From Pseudoscleropodium purum (lineage: Eukaryota; Streptophyta; Bryopsida; Hypnales; Brachytheciaceae), in assembly GCA_963969395.1 (NCBI GenBank), contig OZ017796.1:20276501-20340500 (forward strand): DNA of 64,000 nt, read 5' to 3'. Position 1 is the stretch's first letter; the number at the start of each line of letters is the position of its first letter. The translations under genes were made by a program, and so were the position numbers. This document shows positions 33,735-48,902 of the stretch, piece by piece. The notes under the pieces are model-generated. The model had not been told where the DNA came from, made no database searches, and worked only from the letters and a program-made list of their open reading frames with translations.

Positions 33735-34383
33735 TTTTGGAATCATATGGACCGATCACATCACTCACTCAGTTACTTAGCGGTGGCCTGGACCACTCAA
33801 TCAGAGGTGGACCACTTACTTTGATTCCAACGGACGCGAAACCTTGCTCCGTAACTCGAAGTCTGATATCTCACTGGCATGGGGAGATTCTAGCCCGATC
33901 AGTTGGCCGGGTGTCTTCAGACCCCGAGAATCTCAATTATCCCTCGATCCCAGATGCGAAATCTAGTAAAAGTAGATTGCCGATCGACAGCACGCAATGC
34001 ACATGCTGCAGCTGCCTGGTTCGATTAATGTGTTGCTCTCAAATTTGTATGTAGGTCTGATCATTTCGGCTCTTAGAGACCAGAACGCCGTCGAGCATAC
34101 ATATTGCTCTGAGTCTGAATATTCCATCCGTGATGTTAGAGGATTAGGCAAAAAGCTTACATGTATTCAACCCATGTTTAATTGAAGTATCATTCATTGT
34201 TTTCTGCTGTCGCGTTTCAAATGTCATGACGCCTTCGTTGTTGTAAGCTCGTCTCACTGATTGACTGTGGTGGTTCGTCTCTTCCGTCCACTTGGTTAAC
34301 ACTTCTAGCCTTAGTTTCTAGAAACCCTATGTTTGGGCGGTGTTTCTTATGCAAGCTAATTTGAAATATTCTCGAGGAAGATG
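33735..34383 (+). repeat. Recent inverted duplication RE, arm 2
   Basis: Nearly identical to the reverse complement of 17198-17845. Its right edge coincides with the ATG (34381-34383) of a small reading frame, so the duplicated DNA corresponds to that frame's upstream region. The left edge is the sharp transition from the A/T desert. Confidence 0.8.
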
Positions 34384-34773
34384 GCGCTGCTCGTGACAGT
34401 AGTGAGCTTTATACTCCTCAGGTTTGAGAGGCTGCCTCGTGAACATGAGTATTTTTTATGTGGGCCGAACGGCTCTCCACTGACTCAGATTTTGAAAGAC
34501 CTTTGGCGAAAGGCAAGTCCATCCGGGGAATTTTCTTTTAAAGCCTATCGATCTATGGAGCAGTGACTTAGAACAGTTGTAAAGCCTAAAATCGAAGGTG
34601 GATACGTACATTTTTATCCTCGGAAGAAAATTGTTCCGTATCTTCCTTTGAAGATGATTTCACCATCCAATTTAACATGGTTCCATGTCAGCCATACCGG
34701 GAGAACCTTCAAAGCGCCCGAAACGATGATGCAGCCGAAGCTTCCACTCGTGAGAAAGTGTCACCATCATTAA
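34381..34773 (+). pseudogene. Small reading frame with one in-frame stop, unknown
   Basis: From the ATG at 34381 the frame runs 61 codons to TGA at 34564-34566, then continues in the same frame without a stop to TAA at 34771-34773, for 130 codons in all. The first part begins with a hydrophobic segment (MALLVTVVSFILL), like a signal anchor. Later parts have mixed charged and aromatic content (GGYVHFYPRKKIVPYLPLK). I do not recognise the family. The single TGA could come from CGA by one C-to-T change. It may be a freshly disabled gene or a chance frame; the duplicated upstream DNA at 17198-17845 argues that the region once mattered or moved as a unit. Confidence 0.35.
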
Positions 34774-36198
34774 ATCATCATTTTTGTTTCTCTTCACTTT
34801 GAAACCCCTTTCACTACACACGCAGATTGTCACCCTCCGAGCTTGCTTGACTGAGTGTGTGCAAATTTATGATGGTATGAAACATCAATGTTCTTCAATG
34901 GAGAAATTGCAACTGAGATTTGAAACCGTGAATTTTTGTTGCAACGACCATGAATGATGCTTTCAATTCGTTTGTGTCATTTGATTGTGAGTTGGCGCTC
35001 AAACTCTCTGTTACAGATTGAAATGTCAAATTATCACAGCGCACAGATTACTTTGAGACGAAGCGAGAAATTTCCAACGACAATCCCAACAACCATCTAC
35101 GGATGCTTGGGATTTGGGCAACAGGAACCGTACCGGCGGGCTTGTCACTTGGTTGAGACATTCAAACGGTGTGAATTCTCGAGCGATCCGGCTCCACGTT
35201 ACAGGCCTGGGGCTTGTCAATTACACATGATCTATGTACCTTCTCTGCTCACTCGTAAAATTATTATCCAGCACTGAGTACGTGCTTCCTTTGATCAATG
35301 GTAGAAAGTAAAGACCTTTGAGAAGTCCAAAGATGACTTCAATTCGTTGCTGCCTAAGTTTACGCTTGTACTGAACGCTAGTCGCGTCGTGGACGAAACC
35401 CACACATGCACTTTGTTACTGCACACCTACTATTCTAGTGATCGTGGGGTGGTGCTATTGCTGCCAGAGTTTAGGCTACGACAACTTCAAACTATCGAAG
35501 GAAAATGTGTTCTACGCTTCCGCCGGTGTCCGGGATCCCGGAGTCAGTTCTTACTCGTTTGACTTCGCACAAGAAAGAGTGACGAGTCGTTGCAAAGTTG
35601 AGAAAATATTACCTTCCAACCCTAGCATGTCGTCGAAGGAGCTCCTTGTAATTTTACGTTTCTCCACTTGAGCAGTCTATTCGAAGCTGCACAGTTTGTA
35701 ACTCTTGAAGGTCGGAGTCGCGGCTTCAAAATGTCCAATTTGATGGATCAGAATAGGAAAACTATTATTGAGATGGATCCAAATTTTATTTCACCAAAAG
35801 TAGTAAGGATCGCTGCATGTGTGGGTTGTTGAATAAATAAAATTGTACTGTCTGAAGAAAGTTCCCATTTTACGTGCTCTAAATTGCTGAAATACTGTAA
35901 TGTGAGGTAAAATTTGGGTCATTAGGGGTTAACGTATTAAGCTTGTTTGACACGCGTGAGAATGTATGCAGATGTCTCTGCTGAATCGATGGTCAAGTAG
36001 CACATCTCCTTCACTCTTGATTCCCAAAGCTTCACGTCAAGAGATTTGTTTTCTAAGCTAGATCGCCGCAATAGAAATACAATCCTGGCTCCTAGCTAGA
36101 TGCATACGCTTCTTACACCCAAGCAGAAGAATCCAAACGGAAGTCACACGCGCATACCTAATCTCAAGTACAGGCCAGGTCCCAAAGTTTGTTAGACG
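34774..36198. other. Region of balanced composition, no gene resolved
   Basis: Coding-like patches occur on the plus strand near 35440-35670 (frame containing GYDNFKLSKENVFYASAGV), but frames break often and no family is recognisable. It may hold decayed exons. Confidence 0.3.
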
Positions 36199-36511
36199 CT
36201 AGCACTTCCTATTAGTTCCGACTATCACAGTCAATGCAAGCAGTTGAGCACCTTGTTTGTAATTGTCTCTAAACTCTAGATTTTCCAGGGCGTACTCAGT
36301 TGTCCCGAAGCATACTTCGCCTCCCATATCCATGTGCACAGTACATCGATTGAAGAATATATTAAGATATCTCTCCCCAGAGAATTTATGAATGTGACCA
36401 AATGGATTAGTGAAGCCTTTCAGATCAATTGAAGATGTAGATGCGTGAGTGCGAACGATCCATATAGCGCGGAATGAGAATTCAAGGTACGTCAACCTCA
36501 AACTCCAGAAT
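36199..36511 (-). CDS. Possible terminal exon of an unknown gene
   Basis: On the minus strand a TGCAG acceptor-like site is followed at about 36511 by an open frame of about 104 codons ending in TAG at 36201-36199. It reads FWSLRLTYLEF near the start and SGERYLNIFFNRCTVHMDMG in the middle. Composition looks protein-like, with balanced charge and aromatic residues, but I recognise no domain and found no convincing upstream exon. It could equally be a relic. Confidence 0.25.
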
Positions 36512-36799
36512 GCAGTTTGAAGCACCCAAAGTCCCTAACCACCGATGACAGGAAGCACTTTTTTCTGCCTTTGAAGCAACAAATCTCAAGCCGAGAACAT
36601 CTGACCTAACTATTATAACACCTACTGGGTCATCTGAATACCGTGAATTATATAATGATTAAGTAAATGACGTAATAGCGTCCTATGTGTATTTTTAACC
36701 TCATAGAGAACCGAGGACTCATATTTCTAAAACGACCAAGGATTTTTTTTCCAATAGTCCAAGAATTCATAGTATGAAAACGACCAGTTCAATTGATCA

Positions 36800-36985
36800 T
36801 ACAGTCAAAAATATAATTCCAATGGGGTCAAATTTTATATTACCGAAATCAGTGAAGAAAGTTGCACATATTGGTATAAACAATTGTAAAATTGGACAAA
36901 AGAGTCCCCGTGTGACCTAATCGAAACTGCTAAGAAAATGAGGCCATGCCAATTGGGGCTCCTTGTTCCTGTAGAAGTTAATCCT
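36800..36985. repeat. Dispersed repeat RD, copy 2 (5' of GH9 B)
   Basis: Direct counterpart of 15440-15620. Its position just before gene B, with the other copy just after gene A, could mark duplication breakpoints or be coincidental. Confidence 0.5.
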
Positions 36986-37099
36986 GATGTCAAAATCAAG
37001 GATACAGTTGGCAACTTAGACTAACTTTAGATTTTATTCACGTTCAAGTGGATGTCTGCTCAACGCAGAGTCCCCTACGAAAACTCCCAAAATGCTCGG

Positions 37100-37106
37100 T
37101 ATAAAA
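37100..37106 (+). promoter_or_regulatory. TATA box of GH9 gene B
   Basis: TATAAAA 171 bp before the ATG at 37277, giving a 5'UTR of about 145 nt. The surrounding sequence (CTCGGTATAAAATGC) is a good plant core promoter. Confidence 0.55.
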
Positions 37107-37261
37107 TGCTTTCCTCTACACAGTTCGCTTGCCATCAAGTTGCATCCTTGTGCGTTGCAAGCAAAGACGCTTCAAGGCATAGCACTTAAACATAATCTCC
37201 AGTTCCATCAAAATCAGAGCCCCTCTGTCACACGAGGGATTGCTATTCCTTTGGTGCTTGA

Positions 37262-41102
<3,841 letters not shown>

Positions 41103-42149
41103 ACCCAATCAAGTCAGGGGGAAACAAACAAACAAGCTAGATTCTCACACATTTTACAGCTACCCAAAGACTCAAGGATTCTCAAAGCAGGCACCTTAGC
41201 ATTCATACCTGATATAGCACTACTAGGTTCATAAGACAAAGCTGCAACCATGTGATTTAGTGAATTCACTAGCCATGGCTGACCTGCTTAACCACACCAT
41301 CTTGGCGTGATTGCAAACTGCGTTTTTTATGTTTGGGTTCAGTTTGAAGCACTTGCTCAACACAAAATGCAGATGATGGACAGCACAAGAACTGTTTTCC
41401 GTGCAAGATATGATGCAGAACTCTATCATGAGCGACTACCTACGAGTCCTGGAAGCGTTCGTTGAAGCATTATTCTCCAATTCATCCAGGACATGCTCAG
41501 GCTTGTAATCACATTGAATGTACCACTACCCCAGGACGTACATTCTCGAGTCCACGCAAATTTTGTTCATCATCTGTGAACGTAGAACACTGGCAAGGCT
41601 TAGAATTTCTGCCAGAATCAAAATATTGCTTTTTGCCAAGCTTTTTGCCACAGTTAAAAATTTAACCTGTGCACAAAAGCTTGCACTTAATTGTCCTTCA
41701 AACAAGGACGAGTAATTCACGGGCATTGGTTCGAAATCATCGCGTACCAACAAGAATAGACCGAGGTTCAAATTCCTATCAGGTCTTACGAGAAAATCAA
41801 TAGCAAGAAAATTCTATGTCAGTATACAAGGGGCCAATAGCCTGTCACTCTCACTGCTGCGAACCAATTAGCGGAGACATATTGAAAGATACAAACACGC
41901 AACAGAAGGAAGTACTAACCATTCTATCGTGGAATAAAGGGACATTGCGATTGTTGAACTTGTAGACAGGAATCCTTCCCATTTATTCCTCCAAATCCTC
42001 CGTACGGATTTACATACTCGAAAAGGAAAAAGCACAGGTCGAGGAGTCCCAACGAAGACGTCGTTCTTCTGCCACAAAGCCAATCCACAGCAAAGCACCG
42101 AATACGCTTGCAAAGTTGGCAGGAGCTGCTGGAACGGGACGGGAACATG
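41103..42149. other. Spacer downstream of GH9 gene B
   Basis: Balanced composition and no supported gene. The stretch 41870-42150 may belong to the LINE relic that follows, but I could not establish a frame. Confidence 0.35.
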
Positions 42150-42560
42150 GCCCATCTGCCCTTGTCAAACCAATGCAAGATATGTTATTGATTTTATAGA
42201 CATAAAGGCATTGCTGTCAATGCGTATTGCAAGCGTATTTTCAAAGCTCCAGATGGCACTTGTTGCTTAGCACTGAAGAGTCAATTCTTTATCGTTTGGG
42301 GGATTGCCCCAATGCTCATCGGATATGGGGTTGGGCTACTTCCACCATGAATAAACTTCGCACTCGGAGGAATCACATGGGCCCTGGCAGTCATTCCAAT
42401 AGAAGCAAGCCATCTTTGATGAAGCCCTTCCCAAGCGCTTCAAGTATTTAAGCTAGATTTTGTTTCTCATGGAGGTGTATGCATTTTGTCCATCATCTGG
42501 ATGCAACGTAATGACTGAATCTTCAACAAACTGGCTTAGTCGGAAAGTCTTCTGGTAGGA
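42150..42560 (+). mobile_element. Relic of a LINE (non-LTR) retrotransposon 3' end
   Basis: The plus strand reads TEESILYRLGDCPNAHRIWG at about 42261-42330, the zinc-knuckle (zf-RVT) pattern that follows plant LINE reverse transcriptases (ES..H.F..CP.A..IW). About 150 bp on, another frame reads ILSIIWMQRND, a stop, then IFNKL, the usual IW..RN..IFN tail. The His of the knuckle is Tyr and the frame is broken by stops and shifts. It is a dead fragment; upstream reverse-transcriptase motifs are not visible. Confidence 0.6.
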
Positions 42561-43083
42561 GGGAGGGACTGCAGATTGTTTGGAGAAAAGATTACCCTAG
42601 CAGGGGTCTTATCTATCAACCCAAGACCTAAGAACCCAGATTAGTTTTTGTTTGCTGTTGTGTTGCTTTCATCTGGTTATTCGACCTTTAGCCTTTCGCT
42701 GTGTTGGTGAAACTTTCCTCTTAAGCACTGGGCTTGCCACATTGGTTTAAAAACTAATTTAAAAAATCAATGCAAGAAACGCAATCCAGTTTTTTATTAG
42801 ATCCACTATTGGCCACGCACTGCGACCTCCTCGGCACCATTTCGTGCTCGTGTCTCGGGAAGACGAAGCTTGGGTCTGGTATCTCTGATGCAGACGGTCG
42901 ATCTGTTGACGAGATTAACAAGCGACAACGAGATTTGAACATGTTTCGACCCGCCCGCATTACGCCCGCCCGCTGAACCCTACCAAGCCGTGTGGCCAGC
43001 AGTGAACTTCGCCATTCACGAAGGTCAGCAATTAATTGCTGAAACAACATCACCACCACTAGACCAGCACGGATTCGCGCGGT

Positions 43084-43430
43084 TTGGAAACAGAGGGCCT
43101 TCAACTCGTGCATCTGTTGTTGGCGGGTGCTGATGTCATCGACGCATTGCATTTCAACCTAGTGCACATCATTCTCGTGCGTCTAGGGGCGTTGATCGAA
43201 CCGCAGAAGACCACCATGCAAAGCCTGGCCACCAATTTCGTCACCGTGCTCGAGCACGGCGCGGATTACGACAAGAGCAGAGGGCGGCTTTCATGGGATA
43301 CCAGCGCGACGAGAGCGTCCCCATCTCCGAGTCGCCAAAGTGCCTCCAGGTGTACCCTCAACCAGATCGTCCTCGTTGCAGTGGAAAAAGACCCCAGACT
43401 TTTGCGCACATCAGGAATAATTCTTTAGGA
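43084..43430 (+). pseudogene. Relic of a GRAS-family transcription regulator
   Basis: The frame reads EGLQLVHLLLAGADVIDALH, then NLVHIILVRLGAL and TTMQSLATNF. This is the start of the GRAS domain's first leucine-heptad region (GLxLVHLLLACAEAV..., TTMQRLAAYF). After about 43290 the match fades and similarity-like text shifts to another frame (FMGYQRDES). No ATG suits the start: the frame's first potential start is TTG, so upstream coding is missing or lies in the GC-rich frames at 42770-42976. The conserved Cys of LLLACAE is Gly here. Likely a truncated, frameshifted pseudogene. Confidence 0.5.
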
Positions 43431-43964
43431 TTTCAAATAACTTATTCCTACAGACAGTGTCTAAATGGTAGTCATGCGAAAGTGTGTAGAAATCCTCTTT
43501 CACTTGCCAAAAAGATTCAATAAAATAATCTTATGTATTTAAAAGACACTCACTTGCTATTTGTATATTGTATAGATGTAGTCCCATACTCCTGTGTGCA
43601 CTTTGTATGGATGCATAGTGCAAAAGGTGTCCCTATTTGGGGGTATATATAGGCCTTGAAAATTTCATGGTCAATCACAATCCCTACTCAATGCACATCT
43701 AGGCTCAATTGCTTAGCCTAAGCACCTACAAAAGATAACCTCTCCTTCCCTTGAATGAAATAAGCAACTACACAATAAGCTTCCTAATGTGACTTTATCC
43801 CTTTAGCTCTAACTTACTTTTTGAGTTATATAGCTATTCAACTTTCTCATGGTAGCTTGTCTATGCAAAGCCTACTTCCTTTGATTTTGTCCAAGGCCAA
43901 AAAATGTGTAAAAAAGAATTTTTAGTACTAACCATATTTTAATGACAACCTTTAGGTAGTTCAA

Positions 43965-44600
43965 CCAATTTTGGAGTGACCTTCAAAGTTTCTATATTGA
44001 TGAATATAGGATTCACTTCATGGCTATGGGATGCATTTGAAGCTATGACTAGAATGGTGAAATGAAGCTAGAACAAAAAATGGTAGAATGAAATCAAAGC
44101 AAAATCTATAGATTGAAGGCAAAACAAAAATAATGGAAAATTAAAGTCACACAACTAAAATTGAAGTCCTTAGAGAATTCAATATCTTTGCAATTGAGGA
44201 AGTTGCAAAGTTTTTTGAGGCAACCAATGGGATTTATAAAAACAATTAGAATATAGGCTTTAGATTGCATCCATGGAATTAAGGTCAATAAAAGATTGTA
44301 TTAAGAAATATAAAGTTCAATGTTGACTATTGGTCAACATTTACCTCTAAAGTCTAGCATAACAAGTTCACATTTCACAACCCTTATAACCTTGCAAAGA
44401 CAAGCCTATAATTACTTTTCAAACTTCATTTTTGCAACTATTTATAAATGTGATTTTTTGTATTTGTGTTTTGGAGATGTCATTACATGTCATCTATTAG
44501 TTGTGAAAAATTCACATTTTTTGTGAAAATTTGAAATTACCACAAATTTTTGAATAATATTGAAGCAATTCATATCAAATGTATTATATACTCAAAAACT
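43965..44600. repeat. Dispersed repeat family RA, copy 3
   Basis: Matches 3755-4400 most fully: GACCTTCAAAGTTTCTATAT, GGAATGAAG..AACAAAAA-like text, GACTATTGGTCAACATTTACC, AAGACAAGCCTATAATTACTT, AAATGTGATTTTTTGTATTT and CATCTATTAGTTGTGAAAAA. Same orientation as the other two copies. Confidence 0.6.
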
Positions 44601-47600
44601 TAGAATTTCTTTTATAGTTTTTTAGTATAGTGTAGAACGTCAAAGTGGACGTTTTACCACATCATTCTAAAATTAGAAAACCAACACTCCATGGTTATAG
44701 GCTAGAGGGGAAATTTTCTTTAAAATATTCAATTTTAAAATAAATTTAAAACTATCAGTTGGTCTAAAAACCAAAATTGATAAGATTTGAACACTAATTC
44801 AAAAAAGAGCATTTTCATAGCTTAAATTCAAATTAAGCAAAAGGTGAATAAGTTCCAAAAATACACTACAAAAATTTGCCACTTTCATATGCATAAAATT
44901 GAAAATGTTACCAAGAAAGAAAATCCAATAACATTCAATGAAAATGAGTTTAAGCAAGTCACCCAAAAGAAATTGAATCAAAAAACAAAATCAACTAAAT
45001 TGCTCTTACACTCACTTCACATAACAAAGTTTCAATCATTTTGAAGTTGACCCTTCAATAATGCATTTTTTCTAACATCATGTCCACTTGAATGATTCTT
45101 TTAGAATAAATAAGATTTTAAAATGATTATGGTGTTATTATAGGTTATTCAAAAGTCTAGCAGTATGAAGACAAGCAAATAGTTTGAAGCATAAGTTTAC
45201 ATTCTCACATAGAAAGTGAAAAATCAACCCATTCCTTTCTACTCCAACTATAGACCTTGGTTCTACTTGCAAATTGTTGATGTAACTTGTAGACAATCTA
45301 ACTATATCATTTGAGCTAATCATTCTTTGCCCTTTTGAACATTGTAAGTCAGTCCCCTTCATTGATTAACTTTAGAATTACAAATTGGTGACCATAGAAA
45401 TCAACCTTTTAGATCCTATATAAATCATTTACTTACAAAAAACCAAGAGTATTCATTGGAGGTCAAACTATTGTGCAAGACCTTCCTATTTTACACCAAA
45501 TTCCAAAAATGAACATCTACACTTCTATACTACATACAAAAATCCTTTACCATCCATTGGACACTTAGTATCTCCAATGTCCCTCTAGAGCTACATTTTA
45601 TTAGCTCCCCCTCTCAAAATTACTTAACCCCTAAATATTTAGAGGGTTCAAGTTGTGGAATTGGACTTAAGGAAACACATACAATGAAATTGAGGTTTAT
45701 AGAAAAATTGATGGTAATAAGGTAGGTACCCTTGAAACTGCCATATAAAAAAAATAATTAGGCCTCTAGAGGGATGCTCTAGAATGACATCATTAAGGTT
45801 TTCCACATCACTATTATCCTTATACAAACAAAGGCCATACACTCAAAAACTTTGCAAGACAGGTCAAAAACTTAGAATATATTAATCAAGGTACATCAAG
45901 GCAAGAGAGTATGTATAAGATAACAAAATACAATTATTCAAGGTATTAAATCTATAAATTAAACAAATTAAATGGTTTAATTTGACTTCAATTGACAAAT
46001 TAAACAAATGAAGTCAAAATAGACCATGTAAAGTGGCTTTTGAAGCTAGTTACCCAAAGCATCCAGCTTCAAAAGTCTCTTACTAAACTTGTTGTATTTG
46101 AAGATGAGAAGAAAAGCGCTTTATATAAGTAGAGGTGTAGCAAAAGAAACAATTCATGTGGGATATGTAAATTAGGAACAATTTTAGCTCAACTGCTCAT
46201 AGTTAAGTCAAATGCAAAAATTATTTTCAAAGTTGAATTCTAACCTCATTTAGGCATAGTAGAATAACTATATTGGAAAAAACTTTGAACTAAGTTTATG
46301 AGGGTATTTAAGCTAAATTTCATCTCCAAAAATCATTTTAAAGTTTTGGGAATTCAACTAAAAGTTATCAACAATTCTAGAGAGAAATTGGAAGGGTTAT
46401 ATACAATTTGGGACATTTGTTTTATTTACTACAACTTGTTTAAAATTCAATTAGCGTCCGATTTAAAAGTGTTCAATAATTATATTAAGGTGCATCAAAG
46501 TACTTGGACTTTCATAACTTAACACTTTAATTCGAATATGGAGCCATTGATAGCCCAATGGAAGCTTAGTGAGAATAGGGGAAAAATAAATATTGAAGCC
46601 GAAAAAAAGGTATACTTCAAGGGACTTCTAAAGGTTGTGGAGTAGCCCTCTAGAAGTCCAATTATTTCTTTCATGCTTCCATTTTCTATCTTCTATATAA
46701 TTTCACAATGTATTTGTTATTCTAAAATTGCTCTCATACACTTTCAAACCAAGGTATAAAGTTTGGGTAGAAAGACAAATTGTTTATATATGAGAGGGAG
46801 TTTCAATAACAAACACTATTAAATCCTATTTCTATCCAACACTCATCTAAAACCATCTATATATCTCATACCATGTGGTGGCTATCTCATGGCTATTTTG
46901 AAGAGCCAAAGTTGTTTGAGAACCCTCTATCTTACTCTAACCAAATAGAAGGAAGTTATTATATGAGTTTACACTAAAAATATAACACCCTAAAATAATA
47001 ATAAATTTGATATTTTGGAGGGTCATTGTAACTTCTCTAAAACTCTAATATAATTGTTTTGAAGCTTGCATGAGACAAGCAAACTTTCTAATGTGGCACC
47101 CCCCTAAAAAATAATATTTCGAGATAGAAGAAGTATTTTTCTTCATTCTTGTGGAGAAAGTTAGTAAAATAGGAGTTCTATAAAACACCCATGTAACAGC
47201 TGATAATTAATTTAATGAGGTAAAATTTCTTATAGTGTTTTTTCCTTTGCCCCAAAATAATCTTCCTATTGGCCTTAATTTTTTGTTCCAAAATAATCTT
47301 TTTGTTGCACTTTGTACATTGCAAATTGATTTGGCTTTTGATTTCTATTTAGGACCAATAAAAATAACTTTTAGTAATAGTTTCTCTTCTATTTGTGCAA
47401 TCGTCAATCAAAAGACAAATGAAATGACTGAAAGGGGTAATCAACATTGTTTGTTCTTATTTTTTGCATCTTTTTAAGTATTTCCTGATTGAAGGAGATG
47501 AAGCTCTAGAAGACAAAAAATAGGTCTACATATAGTCTTAGGCTTATATTAAGTGCCCACAAAATGTTAACTGCATATTCAACAATTAAGTGCCCATTGG

Positions 47601-47870
47601 TGCTCTTTGAAAATGCCCAAAAAATTCTACTTTTCAATGCTCCAAAATTATACTTTGAAAAGGGCTCTGAAATTCAAAGTTTGTAGGATAATAAGAGTGC
47701 ATCAAACTCCACTTAGAATGCAAAATGGGTCTTCAAAATGGTATTTTTAGCCTTAATCCGGAACATTTTGTTGCACATAAAAATCATTTTGGGACAGAGG
47801 TAGTAGTAAATTCTCGTTGAAACACAAATGAAATTGGCATCTAACTCAAGTTGTTTCATTTTTTTTGAAG
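44601..47870. other. AT-rich spacer without recognisable genes
   Basis: A/T-rich text with no coding frame or RNA gene I can support. Short words recall the dispersed repeats elsewhere in the window. Confidence 0.55.
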
Positions 47871-48902
47871 GGTAGTTGTAAGAAAGGGGGTTTGTTTTTT
47901 TGTAGCATTTTGCTAAAAACAAAAGTTTTGCAGTGCAGTACTATTATAACTATGAAACAGAACAATCTCAACCATTGATATAAAAAAATGACAGCTAAAA
48001 GTACTGTTTTGAATACTATGAGTTCTTGTAAGTACTGAAACATTACTATTTGAAAAAAAAACCAGATTGTCACAAAAAATGGATACAATGAGGTATAAAT
48101 TAATAAAAAATAAAAAATCATGATAAAAAAATATCTAAAAATTGGCCATTTGTAAAGACTTCATGGTAATCATATTTCCTCAAAAAAATTAAGCCAAAAC
48201 CATCTTTTACTCTTCAAAAATGCGCGTGCAAGGGACCCTTGTTCGCATGCATGTGGACACCATAAAATAATATTTTTTAAAGTTTTTTTGTGGGCACATG
48301 TCACATGAATCTCTAGTGTGGAAATATCCCATACAAATTTTAGTTCTACATTATTAATTATGGAATACTCCACAGTACTAAAAACCACTAAACCACAAAG
48401 TGTAACAAATTAGCTAAATTGGAATTTAATTATAAAAAGATGGGGAATTTTGTTAAAACGGCGGTATTTTGTTAAAATGGTGGGAAACTATTTTGGCAGA
48501 AGGTTGAAAATCTCAACAAAATACAGGATTGTTTTTGGGATGCAATTGTGAATTTTGTTGGTTTTATGAGTGGTTCGGCATGCCTACACCTTCCATGCAC
48601 ACATAGGGCAATGTTTTTTGGCCCCATGCAGTAGAAAACTCTCTTTTGCAATAGTACAAATGGCATTTAGAATAAGCCAAAATTGTACAAATGGCATCCA
48701 GAATACCGCCATTTTAACGAAATTGCCCATAATGTTGTTTGGAAATTTCTGAAAAAAAGGAATTCTCTTCATCAACAAGTTGGCCATCTTCAATAAAAAA
48801 AAATTCAAGTATATTGGCTTTATTCTCCAAAAGTTATGGCCAAACTAAACTACGCAACTCGAAGTGTGATGGAAAATAGTACCACCTTTTCTTGCAACTA
48901 CC
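47871..48902. mobile_element. Second foldback-type element, about 1.03 kb
   Basis: Begins GGTAGTTGTAAGAAAGGGGG and ends in the complement of GGTAGTTGCAAGAAAAGGTGG. Internal text at about 48215-48275 (GCAAGGGACCCTTG, GCATG..TGGACACCATAAAATAAT) matches 7575-7640 of the element at 6865-7994 (GTAAGGAAGGCTCTTTGCATG, GGAGGACATAAAATAATG), so the two belong to one family. A second, internal inverted pair uses GGCGGTATTTTGTTAAAATGG near 48460 and its complement near 48705. Frames inside are short and not conserved. Confidence 0.55.
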
